A stretch of 64,000 nucleotides of DNA from Brienomyrus brachyistius (GCF_023856365.1 NC_064544.1:27127920-27191919), one strand, 5' to 3'; shown: positions 27,749 through 42,700, counted from the stretch's first letter. The notes: generated from the letters alone by a model not told the origin. Made by a program: numbers and translations.

Positions 27749-30700
27749 CTGGGGAAAGTGTAGAGAAAAGGTTAGTGACTATATGGTGTAGGCTATGCTA
27801 TAATACACGTGTAAACAAAACAACTGGCCTGGGCGAATACACATACAGCCTTAGATTATCAGGATAATCAGGAGCTTACCTGATGGGAAGTAGCAAGATC
27901 ATGAGTAGTGGGAATATCATTTTCATGTAGGGTAGAGGATACATGCCAAAGGCACACAAGATCAGCAGCTGTGTGATCTGCAAGGTTGTGAAGTAGTGGA
28001 TCTTCCTCTGTGGGACTTTGCGAATGTAGTGGGTAGGGGGATAGGATGTCTGTGAAGATGGGAGAGCAGTGGTTAGCACATGCGTTCAACTACCCCTCAA
28101 TCTATTCTTATGCCACTCTATAATAATTGCATGTGAAGCCTGTTCCCAATAGGCCTGCATCAGTCCTGATCCTTTCTTGAAAATGGATGAGATGAGTAAC
28201 AGTGTTGGGTTTGCCACAGGTCTTGGCCAAGAAGAAAAGAGCTGAAAGGATTCAAGCCTACCTGTTCTTTGAGGAGAAGGGCCATGCGGTCACACATTTG
28301 GTTTCCATCAATGGAGGTCAGGGCGATATAGAGGAAAAGGCCGTATAGCACAGGCTTGGGTATCCACTGCAGAGGTACAGGCAGCAAGAACACCGAGACA
28401 CCGGTGAGGATGTTGGCCACCAGCGATGTAAGCCGTGTCTCCTTCACACTCACAATCCTGTTGGCACACAAAAAAATGTACTGTACTCACTCGCCTCTAG
28501 ATATCAAAGGCATTCTACAGTCTAATGGAGTCCTACTGCAATTGTAGCGCTATTGTTAATGCTACAAATAAGGTCATCACGCTGTGTTAGCTTTTAGTGT
28601 ACAAGATCATCGTGAAGCCTTATTTCTATGATTTATGGGCAATCATACAAAGCTATCATGTTGTAAGAGACTTTGGAATATGAGGCCATGTTGTTGTAGG
28701 AGCCACTGAAATATGAGATCATAGTGCTGTATGCACCTTTGGAATATGAGTTTGTCATGTTGTATGTGCCTTTGAATATAAGGCCATCATGCTGTACGAG
28801 CTTTTTAGGTATAGGGTCAACAAACTGCTGAAGATCACCATGTCTTCTGTGCATTTGCTGAAGATCTCTAGCTGCCCAGACTCACGTCTCGTAGAGGTAT
28901 CCTCCCTCCACGCGCTGCTCCACGCAGGCCAGCTGCCGCACATGCATTGTGGAATGGGGAAAGGCAGCATGCATCCATGGCAACCCCAACACCGACATGA
29001 GAATGTTGATTAAACCTGAGAGCATCAGGTCCCAGTGGTAGGCAGTTCCTTTTAGCAACCTGGTGCACACAAACACATTATTAGCAGCACTGAAATGGCT
29101 AATAACTACAAATAGCATCTTCAGTGGGCAATGCGGTTCAAATACTAAAATAATATAATAGATAAGAAACGTGGTGTTTACACAAGGATATTAAAGTGTT
29201 GACACAGGAGACTTCACTGTGCCAATAAAAGAGGAGAGCTGCTAGGGGAATTCTCTCTGTTGGGTGTCAGCAGTGAGGGGTTCTCTGTTGCATCTAACAC
29301 AGACCTGTTCTCCGGGGCATTGGTGAGGGACACGACGATGTTCTGGTCGATGAAGATGAGCAAGGCCAGGAGAAATCCCACACCCATGGCACTCACAATG
29401 TTCATGGCGGACAGTTTCTCAAAAGGCGCGACCTTAAATATGGGGCCTTGGTGGAAATCAAACACTGGAACTGTGGGACATACATGTAGCAAGAGGTCAG
29501 GCAGGCTTCATGCTCATTTTAACTCATGGTAAATTTTAAGTTTAATTACAGGCAAGGTCAGATACAGAACAAATGCTGGTACACATACAGGTGTGCAGAC
29601 GTGGATACTAACGTTCAATGTGAAGGAACAGATAGGAACCCACGAAGGAAAAGATGAGGACGGAGATGGGCAGGGCGCAGTCTGACAGCACCTCCCTAAC
29701 CTGGGCGTGCAGGAACGGGCTGCAGAAACACAACAGAGCCAGTGTCCTGTGCGTGTATCTCTCAAATGGTGAGAAAAGGACTGGGCAGAAAATTAGGGTT
29801 AGCTATAGAAGTGATGTGGTGGTATGGTGGGTAGCACTGTGTTAGTTCGAACACATGCAGGGAAGAGCACTGGCAAGCCCTTAGTTTATATGTGTGTGTG
29901 TGTGTGTGTGTGTGGGTATACCTTACCTCATGGGGACACAATGTCCCCACAACGGGATGAATTCCCATTTTTTGAAACTTAATTTAATAAAAATCTGTGG
30001 CTGCAATAAAAAAACAAAAAATGCAAAAACACCTGCATTCTGCTTGGTTACTTGTGGTTATGGTTAGGGCTGGGTAGGGCTTAAGGTTGTCATAGTTAGC
30101 ATTAGAAATTTTCCCATAGAAATGAATGAGCGGTCCCCATAAAGATATGTTTACCTGACACGTGTGTGTGTATTTGTGTATGTGTGTGCACGCATGCGGG
30201 TTGTTGCCATGATGGACTGGCATTTCATTCAGGGTGTTCCCTGCCTCGTATCCTATGCCAGTGAGGTCCAAGTGTTGACATGTCTTGCATACACATGATG
30301 TTTCCAGAATAAGTTAGTGGTTTTGTGAACACAGGATGAGTACCTTCTCTTGAATTGGTAGAGGGTATAGCCCAGCCAAAGTGTTCCCAGCATGAGCAAC
30401 ACACAGAGCACAGCACGATCCCTGGTGCACAAGACGAGGGCTTCGGCGAGGGCACTTCTGTCAACCGTCATGTTGGCGGTCCTGTTCATGGTGCCATTCC
30501 CGGTGGCGATAGCTGACATGGTGAAGGCTTGCTCTATCACATTATACAGCTCTTCGGGACTGCTGCTGGTCAGCGCGGGTGCGTGGTAGTACTTATGGAA
30601 AACTGGAAGTTAGAGAAAGCAAGACAACTAACTAATGAGGAGAAACATGAATGAACAAACACGGCAGAGCAAGCTGGGAGCCAACAAACCATGCACTGAA

Positions 30701-33700
30701 TGTGCAACATTCTTTGGCGTTTGGGCTTTGGTGATCAATATTTACTGTAAGGCAGAAATGATTCAGTAGTTGCTGATGGAAACTCAGTTTGATGGTGTAC
30801 TTATTCAGGGAATGTGAGAACAGGGGTGACCCCCTCCTACGGCATACTTTTGGCTGTGCCTTTAACAGCATCTGCCACGAAGGCGACAGAGATGAACAGT
30901 GCTATCACTTCCTCTGTGGACCTGCAAGGACACAGAACAACAGCATTAAGTAACCAGAAACCCTCATCAAACCTGCAGACATTCAAAATTCGTGGAATCC
31001 AGTCATTTAAGTGTTAAATGCAATTCTCAAAAACACAATTTTGGATATATAGTTACTAGTTCAAGAATCAATAGCACCGAGGTTAGAACTTTGGATACGT
31101 TATATATGATTTCCAGTAATTTTAAGTGTGCAGCTATCACACCGACCTTTTGAAGAGCTTCATAAGTAAGCTAACATTGAAGATACCCCCCAAGATGAGG
31201 AATAGGCTGCTCCATAAGCCGATGCAGGCATAGAATGCAGGGAAGTCAAGACCATAGTCATCACAGATGCCCCGGATCACTGCAATACCATAGACAAACT
31301 TTAGGCCCTTTGCATGACATATCCTTCAAAACTGCTTAATTAGTCAAACTACCAGTTAGTATACCAGTGACTATGATGGATGGATCTGCTAGCATACCAC
31401 TGATAAAGATGGCGAGTGGAGCTGTGGTCAGAGGGACTACCAGGGGGGACCCCGCCAGCAAAGAGTAGATGACCCCTCCAATGCTCTGACCAATGATGGT
31501 CTTTCGCACATCTGTATGGGAGCATATCAGACATTTGCATAACATGGGAAATACTGATATATAAATTACAATACAACTATTTTGTCACATTTTTAAAATG
31601 AGAAGTAATGTCGACCACAACAAAGCACTGAGACAAGGGGTGGAGGGCGGGTATCACAGCAAGGAGGGCGGTGGGAAGGGGGGGTGAATGCCCCTACCTC
31701 CTCTACTATTAGTTAAGAAGTTAAAAAACAGTTTAAAGAGGCCATTGCTCTTGGACTCACCAATCTCCCCCCGTGTGCTTTCATCATTCAGCGAGCCAAA
31801 TGCGATGGCTGGCAAGAGGATGGCGATGTACAGGAATATGGCGGTGGTGGTATACTTGAGCAAGGCTCTGTTACTCCCGAGTAAACCTGGAAGGCAAGAG
31901 ATAGGTCATACCTAAAGTGGGACAGAGTAACAAGACACATTAACTGCATCCTGCATTTCACACAAGATTTATGGAAAGGGCTACGTTAGCAAAGACTAAG
32001 TAAATAAGAGAAATACAAAGCGACATGCATAGATACAAAATGTGTAACCGTTTGAAGAGATGTTTATGGACATTTCCTTATTCATAGTTGAGAAAATAAC
32101 TATTCTTTAAAATGTATCCTTCAATGTGTACTCGGCTTGTAACACACATATTTTGCACACATATTTTGTTAAGAACCACCCGGCAACAGGAGTAATGGTA
32201 CACAAAATCAACAGTATGATATAAACTTGGTGCATTATCAGTACAGCAGAGAAAAAATAATAATTTCAAAGGAAATTCAGTTAAGTAAAACTGCAAATAT
32301 AAGAACAATTAGCAACAACTGTAGACCAAAAGCAATGGGTCTGACAGGGCCAGGTCTGAATACCAAAACTTAAGGGATGCTTATTCGCCCATTGTAAAAA
32401 TAAATATGTAAAATACTGTAAATAAAATTCAGAAACAAGTCTGTATAATAACAATCGTAATGAACTAAATCCCTTGATCTCTACTACTCTACTACCAAGT
32501 ATGGGCACACATCTGGAGTGATAAACACTGCCCTAAGCACAGTTATTGTTTTTTTTTAAGCTTGATTTGAAATTCCTAGCAAAACCGCCTTAAAAGTCAC
32601 GAGGAGACTAACTTGCAGGGGCTGTTTTTGCCTTGCTTCAGTCGTACACACACTCCGATGATGTCATCTCAAATGAGTTTCCCACAACACACCCGAGTTC
32701 GGTATAACACAACGTCTTGTTCTTATCAGCTGCTCTCTCTCCAATGCTGGTGTAATTTACTGGGAAACCAAACTGTTCCCAAACTGCCAATTATGAGCAA
32801 CTGTAACCAACATTAGCCATGACCAAATCCCAGCCACAATTAGCATAGTGTTTTCCCTGTTCAACATCTACTTGTAAATTTAGGTTCACCCTATGTCAGG
32901 AAATGTATTCATTCATTTTAATGTGCGTTGTGAAACTAAAATGATGTAACTGAATGACACACGACAAATACATGCAACGTTACAGCACTAAGTAGAATCA
33001 TCCTTTGCGGATACTTTACACTATTACCTATTATTAGTTTATATATACCTTCCTGCCTCTCCCCCCAAGTTCAAGAGCAGCAAGCTTTGTGGCAATAATC
33101 TCAGTCTATTTCTCATTTAAAAGAAGGATCCAGAGAATAATGGCAGACAAAAGGCAGATGAACAATAGTTCATCAGCCTAGTGGATACATTTCATTTAAT
33201 TCAGTATCTTCAGATAGGGTTTTGTATATCATTGTTCAGTTCTATTTAAAAGAGGTTTCTGGAATTCTGGTTTCTAATCTTATTTATAAGTTCACATTTC
33301 CAAATGTTATCTACATATAGAAAAACTAACCAAATAACTGCAAATTTGGGTCATTAACTAAATAGGCCTTGGTCACTGGGCAAATTCATTGGTGATTTTG
33401 AAAATGGCTGTTTCAGTGACACCCCTGTTCTAACCAATGGAAAAGGAATATTAAATGGCAAAACAGAAAGGTTCAAACTGGCCTTGCCCCTTGTACCTGA
33501 ATGATATTCTTATCAAAGTGACACATATGGAGATGGAACTCTCCATGGTGCTGAAACTAAGATATCATGACAATATCCAATGGATTCAACATCTCACTCG
33601 TATCCGTGCTAAATATCCAGATCCGTGGACCTCATGTTACCAGAAAAATTTCCAGGTAGCTTGAATTCAGTACACTAAACCCTAACGTACTTCTACATAT

Positions 33701-36700
33701 CAGACCATAGCATCTTTTAAGCTGTTAATACTAGCATATTATACATTGCTATATTACAAATCTTGTCATGTCATAAGCATAACTTTGTAACTATAAGCCC
33801 ACAGGTTGCGTAAACATACTTCCAGCTGATGGCCATTCTTACAGAATGTGCTTCATAGCTACACTGATACATGAAAGATCATCAAGATTCTTCGAGGCAG
33901 AATACAAATATGAAATTAGGAGATATGGCCGGTAGGTATACAATCAAAGGGAAGGTCGTTTCAGCAATCAAAAGGTAAATGTGGGTAGTGGGTGAAATGT
34001 AATGGAGAGCTCAGAGAGCGGCAGAAAGGAGCACAGTACTGTCCAGTGACAGACAGGAAAGGATGGAGTACAATCGAATGGCAGGGGGAGGAAGCATAGT
34101 GTACAATCCAGTGGAGGCCACAGGAAGAACGTACCATCCGTAAAATCTGATGGGTACAGCGGGAGCCGACGACACAAGTCCTCGTAGATTCCACGGCCTG
34201 CGCGCAGGAAATCCTTGCACTAGGGACAAGCAGAGAGATAATACAGAGATGGAAACATGAGATCAGGGCAAGGAGGCATCCTGTCAAAATAACCATATGA
34301 ACGGCTGCACATTGCACTAACCCAAGCTTTCCACAAGTACGACTACTGGCCTCAGCACTATGAAATTCAGACTACTGCATCCAAACTACAGAGCATATTG
34401 CTGCTATTAGTGAGCGTTTTCGTAAACTAAAACCGGTAAAACAGAACAACAGATTAATTTTGAACTGGTGCAAAGTTAAATGAGCTGGATTGCGATAAAT
34501 TCCCCAAAAGTATCAACACAAAACCACAGGTGCCTCTATTTGGTATCAGAACACCCACTCCTCGGGAATTTATGTCTGTCATTAGAAAGCGTTACAATTC
34601 AAACGATCGTAACATTGCAGCGTTTGATCCACCAGCTGCTTGGCGGACAGCGTCATCTCCAAGCACAGAAAGGGAAAAGCCCGTTGCAGAAGTGCTTTGT
34701 GCCGATATGGGTGTGAGAGTTAATAGTTTATATAGCACCGTTACCTTTGTGTAAACATGTAGGAATGCTTAAAGTAAAGCCCAGTTTCACATTGTTCAGG
34801 TGCCTGTCTGTGGAGCCACCCTGGCTCTCTCCCTGTGAAGGCCCTCCAGTGAAGTATTAAACATGATGAAATAATTTACTATTACAAGACTCCGTGTGCG
34901 GCCGGCTGCCAGGGCTCCACGCCAGTCTTGGCCAGGGTTTGATAAACAAAGCGTTTGAGAGGAATTACCGTCCAGCTGCTTGCCTTTCCTGACGACGACG
35001 ATAGTCTGGGGCACAGGAAAAACCAATTTGGTCTCTGTTTTTTCTTGAGAGGGGAGTGTAAATGCAGGGAGGGAGTGACATGCCTGTGAGGGTGGTCTCC
35101 AACAAGAGGGAGAGGCATGCAGGCGGATTCAGCGTGACGCGTTATTGAGGGAGCGATGGGATTGGGCACATTCTGAGAATATACCCACATAATTATCATT
35201 CGATGGTACAGCATAGTTAGCATGATATTTTTGTAAGTAAGAATTCGCTAACTAAAGAATGAAGCTCATTAAAAGTACCAATGACTCTAGAGAAAAGTTA
35301 TGGAGTAGTTAGGCTGATCACACACTGTTCAACTTGTCTTGTGAATGCGACTAGTTTTACTCGCTGTTATCTGCTAAAAGCTCTAAGTAAGGAAACATGA
35401 TACCAGGCTGCCTAATGCAGATGGTCCATGCTTTAAAGGGTCGTGATGCCAGCCAAGGCCTGAGCATGTCCTTTCCATGTGTCCATGTGATATGGACTCA
35501 CCAATGAGAGTAACGAAAGTAATTAACAGCCAATGACAATCCAGCGTGGCGCATACACGTTTATGTTCTGACGCCAGACTGCTAAAAGTACAAGTGTCCT
35601 TTTTCAGAGTCATATTATCTTGGGAGTTTAAGGCAACTAATTCTTAAAAAATAACTTCACTATGATTTACATGCATTATATTAAGGACTAAAAAAAAACT
35701 GTGATATTTGCATGACAAACAGAACCATGCGACACAGGGATGGGCATGGAAAACAAGCTTCATGTGGGGTAATGGGCTTACAGAAGCAAGCCAGGTATGG
35801 GTTCAAGACAAAAAAAAAAGGAACTGGCATACACGAGATCAAAGCAAACACAGAAAAACCAAATAAACTTGGGCCATGCATCGCGATGACAGGACAGGCA
35901 TCATGATTACATTACTAGCAATAGGAGGGAAAGAAAGACAAACATTTGCAGATTATGAATGAGTAGATTGAACCAGTACAGCATATCCATTCACCTGACT
36001 CCCCCTCGAGATGGCCACACCTCCCCCATCTTAGATAGCATAAGATATTTATTCAAGACAAATGCCATACATAATTTATTTGAGTTCAGGAAAATGAATA
36101 CATGGGGATGTATTATAAGTGTGCCATCGTTTAAAACTAACTGTTTATCATCACCTGCTATCTCCTGTATTGCAAACTGTACTTTGTGTCTGCATGACAC
36201 CCCAAGGTGGTTTGTCTCTGCCTGACTCTCCTACATGATCACGGCTCGCTTCTCCTCTACACGGTGCTACCTTGAGTGGCTTGTTGCTGTGGGGATCTGT
36301 CTCCTCCTCTTCTACAGCAGCTGGTTTCTGATTGGCTGCAGTGAGCTGGTGCCGCTGATACACAAGCTCTTCCTTGAACTCCTCCTGGGTCTTAGTTTCC
36401 AGCAGCTTCTGCCTGAAGGAGATGTCCGAGAACATGGTGGCAAATGTCCGCCCCAATTCCATGGCTGTCTTCGTGCTTTTCTGGCAGCAAAAATGGGGGG
36501 GGGGGGGGGGGAGTGAGAGCTGGAGTGAGGAAGCACTGCAAGTCACCCTTTTTCACAACTGAGTACATACAATTGAGCTTTCTTCCTGTTTATCTTTTCA
36601 TATTTAAGCTTCCCAATCAAGCTCTGATAGTGATAAAATACACACACAGCTAATGTTTATATGCCACAGAAGATTAATGTCTGACAGCATTAAGTTTGCG

Positions 36701-39700
36701 GTGAGGATCATGTTCTAATGGCTAAATTGCACTCTGAGGCTGGGCAATGATTACCAGTAACAGTAACACTGCAAGCACACATGTAAACAGGCACATCTAA
36801 TACCACTCTGCAGAATACCATGAAAGCAAATGAAGGTTACCATCTTTTGTGGGGAGAGGATGAGGATGACATAACGGACCTCGCAGCAGTTTTCCCCCCA
36901 GTTCTGGGGTCTCTCCAAGCGAGAAATGCAGACGTGTCGTCTTTGGAGGCTTTTCACGTTGCAGCTACGGGGGAGAGAGGTTAGCGGAAAGGGGCTCAAC
37001 TGGGTAGCAGGCGGAGAGGGTGGCAAATAGCTACAGAGCACACCTCTTATCAGGTTATCATTACCACAAGATTACAACCACTGTATACTGTGAAATGGAT
37101 TTCACCCGGAGCACCTGCTGCCATGTGACTCACAGGATGCAGAGCCAGGACTGCTGGTACTGGACGCCGGTAGCAGTGGCTGTCACTCCCTGGATGGTCT
37201 CCGACAGCAGGTGCACTAGAAGGGTGAGTGGGGGCTGTGAGTGGGGGCTGGACTTCTGTGCTGCTTCTAATCATTGCAGCCATTAGCTGCATTATATTCT
37301 TTTCAGTAATAGACCTTTTTTACATTTCTATCGATCCCTCTTTCTCGTTTTGGCAAAATAGAAATGACCACACAGACAGAATTTTATAAATTATAAAATA
37401 TAAAATTAATATTAATTAATTATCAATAGTAGATTTGATAAAGGAGAGAATGTAAATGCACACCACCTGTCCTTAGCAGGGGGGCACACACTCCCTGTCC
37501 TGACACAGCAACTGGACTAAGAGAAACTGGCAGGAGATCTCTGATGGAAGCGGACAAATCCAAAGACGCAGATCATTCCCTGAACATGCAGCATGCATGG
37601 TACTTCTAACAGGGCTGTGCCTGCTTATTCTTAGAGCTGAATATTGTCCATGTGCAGTCAGACACCTTTCACAGCTATGCAAACAATCAAAGATTTAAAA
37701 TAAAATTCAAAACTGTTCATATGAAAGCTTTAAATGGTTATATACAAAGTAAAAGAACAGATATGATACAGTTCCCTGCTTTAGAGGCTTAATGTAGACA
37801 CTGCTGGGGAAGCTGTCTGCCCCATACTAAGCACCCATGAATCCCTTCTGGGGATTACATTCATCATGTTGCTCAAACTGCAAGAGTAATTCCATAGAGT
37901 TTCATAGAACTCATTCATAATACAGCATTCTAAGTATTTCTTACATGACATTCTCCAGCACACATTCTCTGTAACTGATTCTTGCACACAACACTGGAAA
38001 GCACATCCTGTAGGATTATAAATGGCCTCTAACACGTATGCCCTAGAGTTGAACCTGTTTACTCCATTCATCATAGTACCCTTCTTATAGATCAAGGGTT
38101 TCTTAGACATGCTGCAAATCCACCCAGCCACAAGAGGGCACCCAAAATCACTGTGACGCTGATCTACAGTTGATCCACCGTTACCTTTTTTGCTTACAAT
38201 ACAAACTCCTGTTTTCAGCCCTCCGATAATTATGCTATGGAATGCTACGTTAAACGGATGAATAAAAGTTAGCTGAATGATCTGCTGGCACGATACCTCC
38301 AGCATCCTCAGTGAATTTTTTACAGACAGCCCCCACCCCAATCAGTCATGACACCCTGCACTGATTGGCATATTATTGATGTTCCTTCATTTTTAATTCC
38401 ATCTTGTTTCTCTTTCGGCTCCAAAAAATAGCTTGAAAGGTCCACTTAGGGGGCCCCGTACCCATGTCAGACTAAGGCCTCCAGAGAAGGCCTACTTAGG
38501 GGCCCCAAACCCTCCTTAGCCTAGGGCCCTATACCCACGTTAGCCTAGGACCCCATACCCACGTTAGCCTAGGGCCCTTGGAGAAGTTAGTCCACTCCTG
38601 GCTACCTTGCAGAACACACCGGACCAGTTTGTTTTTATAATTTGCTTGGATCCAGCTCTGTATTCTGAACTGTCCATTGGCTGCTCTCAGCGAAAGCTCG
38701 GTCTGAGAGAACCCCAACCCTAACACTGGGGTTCGTCAGCTACTGTAAACAGTCTGACAGATGTTGTAAGAGATTAAAGTAAGACCATCGATGGGTGAAT
38801 GGAATATTAAAGCTCATAGTAGTTCATAATAGTTCATAAAATAGTAGTTAATTAAAATATAATATCAAGAATATTACATGCTTTTCTACCAGAACTTTCA
38901 ATATTGTTTTTCTGTGTCACACAGCAAAAAAAAATAAAAAATCACCAGCATACGGTGACCTAAGCTGTAACTTTGTATTGAACCATGTGTGTCAGATGGG
39001 GCCGCTCGCCAGATCCAATAAATCTGATTTCAACAGGTCCACAACAAGGATATCTGTCTGCCTGCTGATTTGAGAAGAGGTGAGCTAATCAAACGTGTGA
39101 AATGGAGACACACAAACCTCTATTAGTCCCATCCCACCAGACTGACATCCTCTAAAAGGCGTGAAAAAGTGATCCCGCTTCTGTCCTGGTCTGCTCTCAT
39201 TCTCACTCCTTGTTCTGTTCCGGTGTGCAATGTCAGCTAAGTCTGAGTGTTTAGAAATTGACCATGCGTGTTCAGAGCAGGAAACTAGTCACCCTCCACT
39301 TCTGGTTTAAGATCTGGCAGAAAAGCTAAAAGTATGGTATGTTTTTTGTAAGTTTCCAAGAAAGAAGATTTACAAGATTCTGAGGTGAAACCATAAAGAA
39401 TGTTTTTTTTTTTGTTTGTTGTTTTGTCAAACAAAAAAATATTTTTTTCACACATATCTGTATATACCTTACCATTATCATAGAAAACAAAGCTTTGAGA
39501 TTTCTCTGCATGGTAAAACCAAAAAGACATATATTCAATACTTAAGGAATGGAGAAGACGATCCCAAATAGGCAGTAAAGGGGAGCGTAGCAACACTGGT
39601 CCATTCTTTTAGCACAGCGCTCATATTGTGCTTTGCGGGAAGCATCGTGATATTTCATTTGCACCAGCATCTGTCCTTCGCGCTGTTTTTTTAATTCCCC

Positions 39701-42700
39701 GTGGTTTCCGTTAGCCTTTCACAGCGATGACAACGTATTGCCTAGACAGCCTATGACCGAACAGGCTTTTGAAAGGTCATACCAGCACTGTTAACATTCC
39801 CTGCACTGCGCATTCTGATGTCATGCAGCCTGACTGCTCTCTCAGGGGTGTGGAGTGACTGGAATCGCTATGGGCAGCACTGAACACCTACAGGGCTGGT
39901 AGCCAAGCAGGGCTGTGTGAATCAGAGTGACGGAGGTGTTTTGAAATATGCCTGCTGTTTTTCCGTATTGCTAACACTCTCAAGACCCTGATAGCAAAAT
40001 AGTTGCCATAGGCAACAGGTTGGTATTGCCTGGAGAGCCAAGTGTCTTCACCAGCTATCTGAGAGAGAGCTGTACTGGGATTGTTCTACCCCTCAGACAG
40101 TCAGAGGTGGCTTACAAATTGATTTTGTAGTTTACATTTGCCATAGTTAATAAAATAAATTTACTCCATAAAACATGAATGCTAATACTAATACAGGTAC
40201 CAAGCAGATTTCACAGAATTTCTTTTCAGAATATACATGCTGAAAGCGTTGTGTAATACGACAGCCAACGTGACTGGGCCCCGCGCAGACTCACCGTTGA
40301 CCTCCTGGGGTGCGGCATCAGTGAACAGCAGACGCATGACCTCCTCGAAGTTGCAGGCAGGCTCAGTGGCGCGGCTGTCCTGAGCCACGCGGCGCAGCAT
40401 CCGCCTCAGCACCTCGTCCAGCGAGGCCGCCATCTCGTCCAGCAGGATGCTGGCCTGTGCCAGGAAGCTGTCCAGGTCCCGGTGAGCTCTGACCTCCTCT
40501 TCGAAGTTCATCAGCTTTACATACTGCATAACGGATAGATGGAGATCGTGTGTCCGCCGCATGCAGACGACCGTTCTGTATGCTCTCTGAGAGTCTTACC
40601 GAGCACGTGCTGAGAATTGTGTGACTGGTGAGTCAGTTTAGAGTGAGCCAGAGACATACTTGACAAACAGCATCTTACTTTTCTCGAAGTGTTCAGCAGC
40701 ACGCACCCTGAGTCTGAATCTGCGGAGGAAAGAGAAGAACCAAGAAGGCAGGAGGAAAGATCTCCATGACATTCATTTTGAGAAGGCAAGGATTGATACA
40801 GAATTGATGTCAGTATAAATTTGGAGAGTAGACTAGAGCACAGACTTGAAGGATATACCAGGCTAGCAGAAACCCATCAAAATTTCTGCACAAACTGCTG
40901 TCACAATAAAAAAGGTATATCATCAGTCAGTATGCTACCATTCCTGACATTTATAAACTTAGAGTTAGACTTGGAGCTGCTTAAGTAATGAAACCCATTT
41001 TCACACTGGGTGAGAAGTCACATGACTGAAAAACCCATCAGACTAGCACTGACACTAAAACCTTGGGCTCAGTGGAGAGTAGCTTCCAGTCAAACTGAAA
41101 GACCTGTAACAGACAGGTCAGCTTTTTCCTTGTGTCAATACTGGTTATAAATAGCTCCATTACACAGGCATCTTGTAGAACAGTGATCTGGGTCCTGCCT
41201 CTAACTTCTGTCTGATCAGATAAAGTTGATGGAACAAAAATAGAAGAACAATCGCAATTGTTCTGGAGCTCAAAACAAAAAGTGTTTTTTTGGCAGGCTA
41301 AGGCAGTGAACGAGCAATCGAGCGGCTGGCAGACTGGCCTAACGTCTGACTGGGGCGTACGGCCACAGCCGCAGGGAAGTGGGCTCTTCGAATACAATGC
41401 CTCATCCTGTAACCATGCTGGCGAATCCAGGAAACCCCACCCCACCCTCGGTCCCCAGACCCAGGGGTGCTGTTTGGTCTGTCCTGCCTTTATCAGGCAT
41501 GAAGATAGTGAGGGACACAGAGGACCATAGAAACTGAGCTCTGTGAATACAAACACATTAAGCTGGACTAATCTCTATGAATAGGAGGCAGACGTTACTC
41601 TCCTCTCCCTCACGATATCCAGGCAACACGTAAATGAAACTACTATTATGCATCAGGAAAAAAATGGAATCAGGAGAGTTCACGTTTTAAACGTTCTTGA
41701 CAAGAAAATAACATTGGAATTTGAAGTTCACACATCCGTATTTCTAAAGTTGGAGGGGAGCTGCTTGGTGGCATCACTTCAGAAGCGGTTTCATATGAAC
41801 CTTTCTATACTTGAGAATTTTCGAAGCTACTAGGCTGTATTATAGACTCATATGGTCTATAGGTCAATGAATCATTCAGCAAACATTCTTTTCATGATTT
41901 ATGAATATGATGAATAGCAGAAACAATAAATGTACTAATTAACTAATGAATATCAGTAGGAAATACAAATGCACAAAGGAAATACTTAGAGACTAATTAC
42001 ACATAATTACATATAATTACTCGAAATTTTCTTCTTATTATTACATAATCGGCTAAATAGCACTCAGAAGCTTTCCATATGAATAAGGTTGAGTTCTATT
42101 TGATATTTAGTCTGCAAAAGGATCAAATGTAATGTAAAAAATTACATTTAAAAATTAACATTTATTCCCAAGGATACTGCTTGCTAGGCGTGATGTGGAG
42201 GTTCTGCAGTCAAGCAATACATATGCATGCAGCATTAACTGGAGGTGCAAACTGGGCCAAAGCCCAGTTTCATTGGAAGATCCGGCTTACTGGGAGAAGC
42301 GGGACGAAACAGACCATGGCAGAGAACCAGTTTGTAATGAAGGGCTCTGCTTGAGAGAAACAAACACTCGGTTTGACCCAGGTATGAAAAGCCCACTAGC
42401 AAAAATGCATTCTGCTATGGTGAGAAGCTAATTTGATCTGTTTCAGCCGCATCGCCTACTATTAGATGCAGTTTCATAATGAGAGCAGACTGCCTAGGGT
42501 GTCTTAGCCACAGTGTGGGCTCTGCCGCTCTGACCTGCCGGTGGCCTGCCTACTCCTGTCACCACCAGCACTCTGCCCTTCAGAGCCGCTCTCAGCTGTT
42601 AGCTTAAATGAAGCACAGGCTCCAGGACGTCACCCGTCTCCAGCAACTGGGGTATGGGGTGCTTACCACTGCAAACCTAAGGCAAGGTGACTATCTACAG

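Noticed and set aside
37781..38341. 186-codon minus-strand open frame in slc4a11 intron 4
   Set aside because: Starts at an ordinary ATG but translates to a Cys/Ser-rich sequence with no family resemblance; exons 4 and 5 of slc4a11 join perfectly without it.
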